From Zygnema cylindricum (lineage: Eukaryota; Streptophyta; Zygnematophyceae; Zygnematales; Zygnemataceae), in assembly GCA_037447655.1 (NCBI GenBank), contig JBBHKE010003115.1, forward strand, positions 312,001-326,070: a stretch of 14,070 nt of DNA, read 5' to 3'. This document shows positions 6,837 through 14,070 of this stretch, piece after piece. The stretch's first letter is position 1. Each line of letters begins with the position of its first letter. The translations under genes and the position numbers were made by a program. The notes under the pieces were generated by a model. That model was not told where the DNA came from and did no database searches. It worked only from the letters and a program-made list of their open reading frames with translations.

Positions 6837-8262
6837 TTTTTGTACACGCAATCGTGGAGTTCAGATCAGTTTGGAAATCAAATGTGTTCAAAAAATTTGA
6901 GTCGACGTTGGCATGGATCCTCCTGCGCATGGAACAGCGTAATACTGTAGAGCTTTAAAAGCTTACAATATTTTGTCGCTTCTTTAGTTTTGTAGTGAGC
7001 TGGATTGTTTCCATGCAGGAGTTTCAGTAAAAGATCAAAGTTCAGAATTTCCCGAGGATTCTTGCTGCTGAGATCCCATGCTGCTGGATTGTCCTTGTCC
7101 TTCAATGAAGTTTATGGTTTCTTCTTGTTTATGAGAAAAATAGATTATAATTTAGAATTGATTAATTCCTAAGTATTCTTTTCTTGAGGTCCTTTTTTCG
7201 TCAAACAACAACAGAGACATTAAGGATAGCTTACTGCAACAGAGTCAATGTTTTAGAAAGAAGCAACTGGTATTTAGTGAATTTTTAGGGTTACAAGTTT
7301 GACAGTTTGTTCGGAAATAAAGTACAAAGTAATTCGGAACTTATTACTTTTTTTTAGTCGTCTTTTAGGTCAAATCAAGGCCTACGAAAACTGTACCTTT
7401 CTTGTTTTTGTCTAGGTACTTTACTTTTTCACGACTTTTCTCACGTTTATACTTTTAACATCTTCCTAATTCATTAAGAACTTCATTTCTATTGAAAATC
7501 AAGGCGCTTTTTCTTGTGACTGTCGTCCTGATATTGTTAACATCTTGAAATAAGTTTCATATTTACTGATTTCTTTTTATTTCGAACAGAAATTTTAAAT
7601 TCAAATCAAGAAAGCTGTCGTCGTCTTGCATCAGGTTTAATTTGGACAGACATGCTATCATTTTTTACTTTCAAAAGTCTCACGAAGATTTTTTAATTTT
7701 CTATTTTTTTAATAGAAACTAACCAACTATAGAAATTATATCAATCATTTAATCATAGAAAGGCTCAGGCGACAAGTTTTTTTAGTTTTTCTTAAACTAT
7801 TCAACCATAGACTCGAATAAAAACGTTTTTTCAGTTCCTTTTCTAAATAAGAAAAACTTTCCAAATGGTTAAAAACCATCAATATCTTACATGTTATAAG
7901 GGCTTAACTGTCAAACCATGTCTAATGCTATAACATTCAGATTCATTTCTGAACACTCATTATTACTCCTGAAGTTCAAGAATTTCATCTAAAAAGAAGT
8001 TGTTTCCTTTGTCTGGAAAAAAAATCAAAATCGAAGGTTCAATCCAAAGTATCTCAGACATTAAAAAATCTTCAAACATTGAAGAGTTGGAAATTTCACA
8101 TTTTTTAGAAATCTTCAATCAGCTTAAAACTAAACTTTTTTTTGACGCTAAGAAATTTCAATGCAAAAACAAGGGGAAAAAAAAAAAACATTGAGTAACC
8201 TGACCACAGTTAGAACTATTGAAGCTTCATAGTTGCATTGTTTCATTTCATTAGGGACAAAG
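6837..8262. other. AT-rich intergenic region, no supported gene
   Basis: No element ends, satellites or splice-linked exons are visible. Two short frames were considered. The minus-strand frame 6878-7105 (without ATG, containing DNPAAWDLSSKNPREIL) reads somewhat like protein. The plus-strand frame 8000-8194 is Lys/Ile/Ser-rich, as expected from AT-rich DNA. Poly-T and poly-A runs of 6-10 bases are common. The stretch separates the possible remnant at 6366-6836 from the lipase promoter region. Confidence 0.4.
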
Positions 8263-8412
8263 TACAGAGGGTTCCAGTCCGTACCAGAGGATTTCATTCC
8301 TTGTTCACCTCCTTATTTTGTGGACGCGATCCTGACCATCCGATCGTGTTTTTTGGTGCACGGATAAATTCCGTGTTCTCGATTCCGCACGCACCAGACG
8401 ATTTTTGTCCTT
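8263..8412 (+). promoter_or_regulatory. Putative promoter/leader region of the lipase gene
   Basis: GC content rises just before the lipase start. Words such as CCAGTCCGTACCAGAGGATTTC (from 8273) and ACCAGACGATTTTTGTCC (from 8394) look like diverged relatives of the 14-base repeat that follows, joined by GATTTC and GTCC. No clear TATA box is visible. The transcription start cannot be placed from sequence alone. Confidence 0.3.
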
Positions 8413-8510
8413 AGATTTCAGTCCGTAGATTTCAATCCGTAGATTTCACTCCGTACATTTCAGTCCGTAGATTTCAGTCCGTAGATTTCAGTCCGTAGAT
8501 TTCAGTCCGT
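8413..8510 (+). repeat. Seven tandem 14-bp repeats abutting the lipase start codon
   Basis: The unit is AGATTTCAGTCCGT. Copies 1, 5, 6 and 7 are identical, and copies 2, 3 and 4 each differ by one base (A at unit position 9, C at position 9, and C at position 2). The array ends at 8510 and the start codon is at 8514, so the repeat forms the immediate leader and supplies the A at -3. The unit junction contains TAG. Because 14 is not a multiple of three, successive junctions place a stop in each frame in turn, and the one at 8496-8498 is in frame with the lipase start. Copy number is likely to vary between individuals. Confidence 0.95.
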
Positions 8511-8513
8511 AGG

Positions 8514-11500
8514 ATGTGCATCGAACCGATTATAGCAGTGGCTGCCGGCGGCTCGGCAGGCGTCTGCCTCGTCTGGAATGGCAAGCGTCTCATGCGTGAG
8601 GGGGCGCAGGACAGTGTAGGCTGGCCATCCGCCTCCATACAAGAATTGGAAGACATGCATCACTATGCTCGTCTTGTGCAGGTTTCTCTTTTCTCGCTCT
8701 CTCCTGTCTTTCCTCCTTTCTCTCTTTCTCTCTCGCTCTTCTCTCTCGCTCTCTTTCCCTCTCTCTTGCTCTCTGTTTCTCAATCTCTCCTGATTTTTCT
8801 CTCGCTCCCTCATTCTCTCTTGTGTTCCTCGTTCACTTTTTCTCTCGCGCTCTCTTGTCGGAGTCTCGATATGGTTAAAATGCTGGCAATTCGCTGGAGA
8901 AAGGTTGTCAAATTATGGAAGTTTCAGAATTAATTAGAAGGAAAGTCATCCATTTTCTTGCCCTAGGGTATTTTTTAGGGTTTTAAAGGCTATTATAGGG
9001 CCGGTAGGGTTATTTCTCACTTTTTTTTTAGGTCTTTTCAAGGTTTTTTGTATTGTTAGATTAAAGGGATGATTGCAGGGAGCTTATGAATACCACTGGG
9101 AAGACATATTTTGCTTATACGGAAAGTCCTACTTGTTCGGCTGTAGGATTTTTCCAGAGTATTAGAGGTTTTTTCAGGGTTTTGGAGTTTTTGTTGCATT
9201 GTGTGATTGCAGGGAGCTTATGAGCACTCCCGGGATAACCTATCTGAGCGTGTCCCTTACATTTCTCCCGAGGCTGTGGTTGAGTTTAGTGACCGTTCCG
9301 AAGGGACCTCAGAGGAGGCGATGTGTCCTCCTCACTTTATTTTTACCGATAATCATCGCAAAGAAGTTGTTCTTTGTATACGCGGAATGCGACTCTACAG
9401 CGCTACAGGTTTGCATGAAGTTGAATTAGATTCTCCAAAAATAGTCTATTAGTCCTTGCCATGTATTATGTCATGTGTTTTATTTTCCAAAAATAGATTA
9501 ATATTCCTTTGTCACGATTCTGTCACGTTTCTATAATGTCATGCCGTGATTCTGTCACGGATGCTGTTTAGAAATTTATATAACATTTAGGGCACCAGTA
9601 GGAAGAGGGATTAAAACAATGTTCATCACTAAATTCTCGAGTTTTATGCACCAGGTCGGTATGGCTGGTATCTTCATTTTGCAATTTTCTGTTACTGATT
9701 TCTTTCTATTCCCTGGTTTGGTTTTCCATGGAAAGTACTGAAATCATCACACAGATTCACGTTAATATTTTTATGGTTAAATGCTCAAATGTTTGCCATG
9801 TCGTCTCCACTCTTATATATGTTCACTGCTCATCTCTGTCAGTGTTAGAAACACTAGTTTGGTTGCGACTTTTTTTGGCCAGAATGTGTTGATACCACTA
9901 TTTAGGGGAGAGGACTACAAACGGCCACGTCTACATACTCTACACTAAATTAATATCATAGATGCTGATTTCGTTTAATACTAATGAATCCTTTATACTA
10001 CTATCAATGGGCAGTATAGTGATTGATTTTTGGAAATAGTTTGTGTGTGGAAAATATCTTGCAGATTACCGAACCCTCCTTTCAAATCGACGTGGAGTCC
10101 AGCCCTTTCTCAATGGCTATGTACATCGTGGGATTTTTTGGGCCGCGGAATGGCTTTGCGGGAAAATAAAAGATTTGATCAAGGACCTTTTGGCGGAAAA
10201 TACAGGTTATAGCTTGACTTTAGTGGGTCATAGTTTGGGGGCCGGTGTGGCGGCCATGGCTGCCTTAATTTTATCTCAAAGTTCTCTTGAGATAATTGGA
10301 ATTCCTAGAGATCAAATCAAATGTTTTGCGTTTGCACCACCGAGAATTATGTCGCTAAATTTGGCAGTTGATTATGGAGACGTTATTCGTGGAATTGTAC
10401 TGCAGGTCAGTATTACGTAAATTCGCTCTCCTTTCATGGTTCAATTATGAAATGTTGAAGAAAAATGTTACAGTTGTGTGCTGTTCAATAGCTGGTTGCA
10501 ATATACATGGAAATGGTTGTGAAGTTGTGTGGTCGATCGTAAAGATAACCACTCTAATTCGAGTGAGCGGTTTTCTGACCCAAAATAATAAATTAGTGTT
10601 AATAACACTATTATGTGGCCCATAACGAGCCACGTTCCAAAACATGGTGAAGGGTAGTTAATTGTGCGAAAGTGTTAACGCTAACAATTCATTAGCTCTA
10701 AGAGTGCTGATTACTGCATCTGTAAAACACTTCAAATGCTAACTGTATTCATGTTTCATTTCCTATTCTAATATTCTCAATAAGTGGCATTTGTAACGTT
10801 GGTAGGATGACTTTTGGCCACGTGTCTCTACCTCTATGGTAGCCAAAATTTTCATCAGCTCTTTGTGCGGGTGAGTCTAAACACAATGTACTTATAACAC
10901 ACAGAAGGAGAGAATAGGAGAGTGAGTAGTTGGAAGGGAAAAAAACATCTGCTCCTTGTTTGTAATTTGTAATACATTGGAAAATTTCGTGAATCTTTCG
11001 TCTCTGTAAGTAGTACGCACGTGAGTTTCACTTTTTGCTATTGTGTATGTTCATTTACGATGACAGGATTCAATTTGTCTTATTTTCTCGCATGGTGAAG
11101 GATGTCTTTATATCTGACAAACGTCGATTAGCCGATTCTAAGCGCCTCTACCCTCCAGGCAAGCCTTTCACCTTCTAATAATAAGATCTTGTTTATATGT
11201 ATGTAATGCATGGTGAAATCATTTCTATTCTGGTATACCTTACATCTTCGAGTGGTTGAGTGGTTTTTGTTGCGATATCTGAAAGGGACATGTAAATTTT
11301 ATCTATGACCCAACATAAGTTTTTTTGGGCTTGGTAACAGGTTATCTGTACCATATTCTTTGTAAAAATGTGCGTAGTTGCTCTACTTCTCCCTATCGTG
11401 TTGTAGCAGCAAACCCAAATGGCCCTCGATTCGAGAAAGTGAGTTGATAAACTAATCCTTTCCATTTGTATGCATGTTGTCATACCTTAATTAAGAGAAC

Positions 11501-12528
11501 ACTTTTTGTGCCAATGTCCTGGAGGTAACTTGACTGGTGGCGTAGAATGTGGGAACCTTTTTATCTTTATTGCAACTTTTCAACCGAGATTTATTGAAAT
11601 AGGTTTGCCCAATAAATATTTATTTTCGTTCTTAGTTTGAATTGCTCAGTTTATATTTGTCATATTGGATCTAAACAAAGCACAAATTGAATCCATGTTT
11701 TGTAAATAAGAAATTGCCCTCTAGAGAAGTAGATTTTTATTGTTTTCAAACAAATGAAGTTAAAAAACGGTAATGGGAAGAAGATATTACTTTCTGTTTC
11801 TTATTTTTACTTCACATTGTGTAATATATCAGTTGTTGACAAGTTGAAAAGGATTTTCTTGAAGGTGGAGAGATATGTTCAAGAATACCATTAAATAAAC
11901 ACAAACACATTGCAAACAAATTCACAAACATTCGCAAATATTCACAAATATTTACAAGCATCAAAAAGGAAATACAGGGCTTCATAGTATAGTTTTGCCT
12001 TCGTTCTCAATCCTTTGGTTCTAACATGTCGTACGCAGAAAATACACAAACAAAATCACAAAAAATATCAGAAACATATCCATAAACACATTCACAAACT
12101 CATTCACAGACGCATTCACAAACACATTAACAACCATTTTGCAAATATTCAAAAACATAAAAACCAGTGTGGTTTTGATGCAGTTGGTTCTAAGTTTTCG
12201 TGCGGCAGCCGATCATCGCATTCGAAGCTACGACATGGCGCTTTCTGAAGCGTTGGATCGAGCTTATGATAATCCGGAGTTGTTTCAAACACCGGCTAGT
12301 TCTAGTTTCTTTGAAGCACGCCTCGATTCTGAATCAGACCTAGAAGAAGATAATGTTAATCGAGAATTTTTCAACGAGGTTTTCGAGAGTCTTGATATGA
12401 AAAGGAATTCAATTGATATATGTAGACAAAGAACAATATCAGTATCCTTGGAGAAATCGGCAGGCTTGGAGGAGGAATTGGAAAGAAAAACTGAGAAACG
12501 GAAGTATCTGCTTAACGGCTTTCTATGA
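8514..12528 (+). CDS. Class-3 (DAG-type) lipase with N-terminal Lipase3_N region, 7 exons
   Basis: Predicted serine hydrolase of acylglycerols, probably membrane-attached. Exons: 8514-8681, 9213-9408, 10065-10405, 10806-10870, 11067-11158, 11341-11438, 12184-12528; 434 residues plus TGA. Phases match at every junction (0, 1, 0, 2, 1, 0). The start is the first ATG after an in-frame TAG at 8496. Residues 5-20 (IIAVAAGGSAGVCLVW) form a hydrophobic membrane segment, followed by a WPSASIQELEDM block typical of the plant Lipase3_N region. The nucleophile elbow GHSLGAG is at 176-182 (Ser178). FAPPRIMSLNLAVDYGDVI, then LQDDFWPR, gives the probable Asp237, by analogy with KDLVPR of animal DAG lipases. 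RRLYPPG spans 282-288. Exon 6 supplies YLYHIL and GPRFEK, and exon 7 LVLSF...ADHR with probable His331. The order follows plant homologues (Arabidopsis At3g14075/At4g16070 type, from memory). The ~95-residue tail is acidic then basic and less conserved. Introns have GT-AG ends except intron 5, which starts GC. No transcript evidence is available. Confidence 0.9.
8682..9212 (+). other. Intron 1 of the lipase gene, with CT tract and decoy acceptor
   Basis: Donor CAG|GTTTCT, acceptor TTGCAG|GGAGCT. The first third (8684-8858) is a pyrimidine-rich CTCTCT/TTTCTC tract. A telo-box-like TTAGGGTTT lies at 8975-8983; in plants this word is known from promoters and first introns of highly expressed genes, but one copy in an AT-rich intron is weak evidence. 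A partial duplicate of the exon-2 acceptor and exon start lies at 9040-9100. Intron length is 531 bases. Confidence 0.8.
9040..9236 (+). repeat. Tandem duplication of the intron-1 3' end and exon-2 start
   Basis: The 20 bases TGATTGCAGGGAGCTTATGA occur at 9070-9089 and again at 9204-9223, an offset of 134. Both copies are preceded by similar GGTxTTTTCA(A/G)GGTTTT T-rich sequence. Similarity continues weakly for about 20 bases downstream. The right copy is the real acceptor. The left copy has a complete acceptor at 9077-9078, and if used would give GAYEYHWEDIF and then a stop at 9163. Confidence 0.8.
9409..10064 (+). other. Intron 2 of the lipase gene
   Basis: Donor ACAG|GTTTGC, acceptor CTTGCAG|AT; phase 1, so that G plus AT makes the GAT codon of Asp122. 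Near the start, CCAAAAATAG occurs at about 9434 and 9488 and marks a diverged ~54-base duplication. A perfect 6-base hairpin CCGTGA-TTCTG-TCACGG lies at 9544-9560, with a related GATTCTGTCACG nearby at about 9517. The remaining ~500 bases show no element. Confidence 0.75.
10406..10805 (+). other. Intron 3 of the lipase gene
   Basis: Donor CAG|GTCAGT, acceptor TTGGTAG|GATGAC, phase 0, 400 bases. It contains a 17-base near-palindrome TAGTGTTAATAACACTA at 10594-10610. No coding segment or repeat family is recognised. The open frames running into it from exon 3 have no family resemblance. Confidence 0.75.
10871..11066 (+). other. Intron 4 of the lipase gene
   Basis: Donor TGCGG|GTGAGT, acceptor GACAG|GATTCA, phase 2, 196 bases. 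The junction completes the Gly257 codon (GG plus G). Reading on past the donor gives an immediate TGA, which confirms that the exon ends here. Confidence 0.8.
11159..11340 (+). other. Intron 5 of the lipase gene, GC-AG type
   Basis: The exon ends CCTCCAG and the intron begins GCAAGC, matching the known GC-donor context AG|GCAAG. The acceptor is GGTAACAG|GTTATC. No GT donor exists before the in-frame TAA at 11177. Splicing at the GC restores YPPG-YLYHIL, the conserved family sequence (plant homologues read YAPGxxYHI), with matching phase 1. Length is 182 bases. Confidence 0.8.
11439..12183 (+). other. Intron 6 of the lipase gene, with CACAAA-rich repeats
   Basis: Donor GAGAAA|GTGAGT, acceptor GATGCAG|TTGGTT, phase 0, 745 bases, the longest intron. 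From 11898 to 11965 there are loose CATTCACAAA/ATTCGCAAATA words. At 12088-12135 there are four 12-base units (ACATTCACAAAC type), ending 48 bases before the exon. The open frame over this zone (His-Lys-Ile repeats) is a by-product. The region between the repeats and the acceptor is A-rich with only a weak pyrimidine tract. Confidence 0.75.
12088..12135 (+). repeat. Four-copy 12-bp repeat in intron 6
   Basis: Units: ACATTCACAAAC, TCATTCACAGAC, GCATTCACAAAC, ACATTAACAACC. Degenerate relatives extend leftwards to about 12040 and appear again at 11898-11965, so the original array was probably longer and has decayed. Confidence 0.8.
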
Positions 12529-13155
12529 CAAGCATTCATGGAACAGGCAGTTTTTCAAACCTTCAGTTAAAGAGTAAATTACCATGTTTCCAATGGGCAA
12601 TTGAATAATAGTTGAACTTGATTAATAATTGAACAATGGTTTGTTGTCTTTCAAGGGATGTAAACTTGATAATGGGGATAAATCTGTTTTTACTAAGCTT
12701 TTTGTCTTGTGGAGATAAATTGTTTTAGAAGCATAACTTAGACAGACCAGTTTTCTATGAAAGTTGACCAAACAGTATGTTTTCTAAGTATGAAGGCAAT
12801 AATAATGTCACATTATTTAACCATTTCATTCACAATATGTGATATAATTTTTGCTTACTTCGCATGTAAAATATGGCACTATTTGGTCAATATGTCTTCA
12901 ATAGTGAAGAAAGATTAAAAAAGTGTTTACCAAATCTGGTCCTCAAGAGCACTTGACACTTGTTAAACCCATAATTGATGTTAAATCATCGGTGATCAGT
13001 AAGCTGTTTCCTTAAAACTGATGGTATTAATGTTACCATTTTTCTCACCACTTAACACATCTTTTCTGGTTAAAAATCTTGAGGTTGCGAAGAAATAAAA
13101 TCGACTGCGTACACAAAGAACAGTTGATTAAAGGTGTGAAAAACATTGTTACTAG
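12529..13155. other. 3' flank of the lipase gene, no further gene seen
   Basis: AT-rich sequence begins directly after the TGA. AATAAT-type words (for example near 12604 and 12622) could serve as plant poly-A signals, but none is convincing. No reading frame with family resemblance is present. Confidence 0.4.
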
Positions 13156-13272
13156 TAACAGTGGATGGTTCCAAACCGACCATTTCTATGTACAATTTTC
13201 ACTTTTGAAAAGACGAGGATAACTGTAAATGATTTCAAACTGACCATTTCTATGTAGAAATTTCAATTTTGA
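13156..13272. repeat. Two-copy ~55-bp tandem duplication, offset 63
   Basis: The segment around CAAACCGACCATTTCTATGT (from 13172) recurs as CAAACTGACCATTTCTATGT (from 13235). Both are preceded by AAC(A)GT-like sequence and followed by AATTTTCACTTTTGA / AATTTCAATTTTGA. The copies differ at several positions and are not recent. Confidence 0.75.
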
Positions 13273-14070
13273 GCTCGTTTTTTCAGTAAAAGAGCTCAAC
13301 CGTCACAAGCCGTAATTATATTGAAGTTACATATTCCCAAATTATGACCTGGGAACTACGCAAAACTAAATTGTGCTATTTGATTGGGTGTAATTATATA
13401 CTAATATATATTAACTATATAACATTAAACTACGAAAAATATTAAATTGTTTCCCTGACTATAAAGAGTGGTGACCGTTTGGGAACATTAAAAGAAAAAG
13501 AGATAATGTTACTCACAGTAATGTGTTATTTGAAATGTCGTGAGAATCCAAAGGAGAAAAAGCTAAAATAAATTAAAACTAGGAAAAAAAAAGTTTTTGT
13601 TAAAAGCATTGAGAGTTTAAAAAGATGCGGCAGATTGCTTCCGCATTTTGCGAAAACAAACTTTTCACGAATTATATTAACTTCACTAATTTCAGCATTT
13701 TGAAAAAAAAAAAAAAACTGCAAAACATTAAAATCCTAATTAAAAAATCAAATAACAATCTGCGACTCTATTTCCTACTTCCAAAATTGATCATGAGGAG
13801 CAGCATGCCCTCAATTTTCTCATTCCTCTTTATCCCTCTCTCCCTCTCTCCTTCCCACTCTCCCTCTCTCCACCTCTCCCTTTCACTACACTATCCTTCA
13901 AAAAACTAACTTCCAATACCCGGAACTTTTAAACGCAAAACGTCCAAACATAAATATAAGCAAAAAAAAAAAGGAGAACAAATTCAAGAAAAAAGTCTTC
14001 GATCGTCTCCAATCCTCTATTTTAATATTTTTTTACTCTTCCTCGTCCTCCAATCCCTTTCTCCTCTCTC
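13273..14070. other. AT-rich right flank with pyrimidine-rich tracts
   Basis: No supported gene. Short poly-A runs occur at about 13583-13592 and 13702-13716. A CT-rich tract with TCCCTCTCTCC words runs from about 13827 to 13884, and another starts near 14035 and reaches the window edge (TCCTCTCTC). Similar CT-rich DNA occurs in lipase intron 1 and may mark the leader of a gene beyond the window, but this cannot be tested here. Confidence 0.4.

Noticed and set aside
8000-8194. 64-residue Lys/Ile/Ser-rich plus-strand frame
   Set aside because: Its composition is what AT-rich DNA gives by chance. It has no ATG at its start, no motif and a poly-Lys end from an A run.
8502-8813. 103-residue Arg/Glu-rich minus-strand frame
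   Set aside because: It reads the reverse of the CT-rich tract in lipase intron 1 and overlaps exon 1, so it is simple sequence.
8975-8983. Interstitial telomere repeat (TTAGGGTTT)
   Set aside because: Only a single plant-type telomere word is present, without tandem copies. It is noted in intron 1 as a possible telo-box only.
10368-10625. 85-residue plus-strand frame over intron 3
   Set aside because: It is out of frame with exon 3 and has no family resemblance; the exon ends at a good donor (CAG|GTCAGT).
11067-11179. Lipase ending at TAA 11177
   Set aside because: This would lose the conserved YHI and His blocks, and a well-matched GC donor with phase-compatible downstream exons explains the sequence better.
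12015-12248. Histidine/lysine/isoleucine-repeat protein (KHIHKHIHK) on the plus strand
   Set aside because: It is produced by the 12-base repeat in intron 6 and overlaps lipase exon 7 in another frame.

Overview
The window is nuclear DNA of a eukaryote, AT-rich and mostly non-coding. The one clear gene has seven exons with spliceosomal introns, and its protein follows the plant 'Lipase3_N plus class-3 lipase' family along its length. This makes a green plant or streptophyte alga the best guess. The lineage cannot be fixed from this window. There is no operon-like layout, and no tRNA or rRNA gene was recognised.

Layout. 1-734: unassigned single-copy-looking DNA. 735-2195: two diverged copies of a ~450-500 bp block, separated by CT-rich and poly-A sequence and a 10-N assembly gap. 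Each copy holds a short coding-like stretch with identical amino acids and only synonymous base changes. 2196-2645: nothing recognised. 2650-5075: a 2.4 kb satellite built on a 7-base unit that has grown into a 35-base unit (five heptads), and then into 175-base and 358-base duplications. 5228-6212: two non-autonomous inverted-repeat DNA transposons, one inserted into the terminal TA of the other, the pair bounded by the exact 8-base duplication GTGGAAAT. 6213-6836: a GC-richer patch with a TATA-like box and one reading frame broken by two stops, possibly a gene remnant. 6837-8412: AT-rich, no supported gene.

8413-12528: the lipase gene on the + strand. Seven tandem 14-base repeats run up to three bases before the start codon. 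I resolve exons at 8514-8681, 9213-9408, 10065-10405, 10806-10870, 11067-11158, 11341-11438 and 12184-12528, giving 434 residues with a Ser178/Asp237/His331 triad. One intron has a GC donor instead of GT. Intron 1 carries a diverged extra copy of the exon-2 acceptor, and intron 6 carries a 12-base repeat close to its acceptor. 12529-14070: AT-rich 3' flank with a two-copy 63-base duplication and pyrimidine-rich tracts.

With only one convincing gene, no pathway can be assembled. The lipase would act on acylglycerols at a membrane, judging by its hydrophobic N-terminus and family. The most informative parts for a second look are the nested transposons, the heptad satellite, the duplicated acceptor with the GC-AG intron, and the duplicated coding-like block. 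I found no evidence for a previously undescribed multi-gene system.
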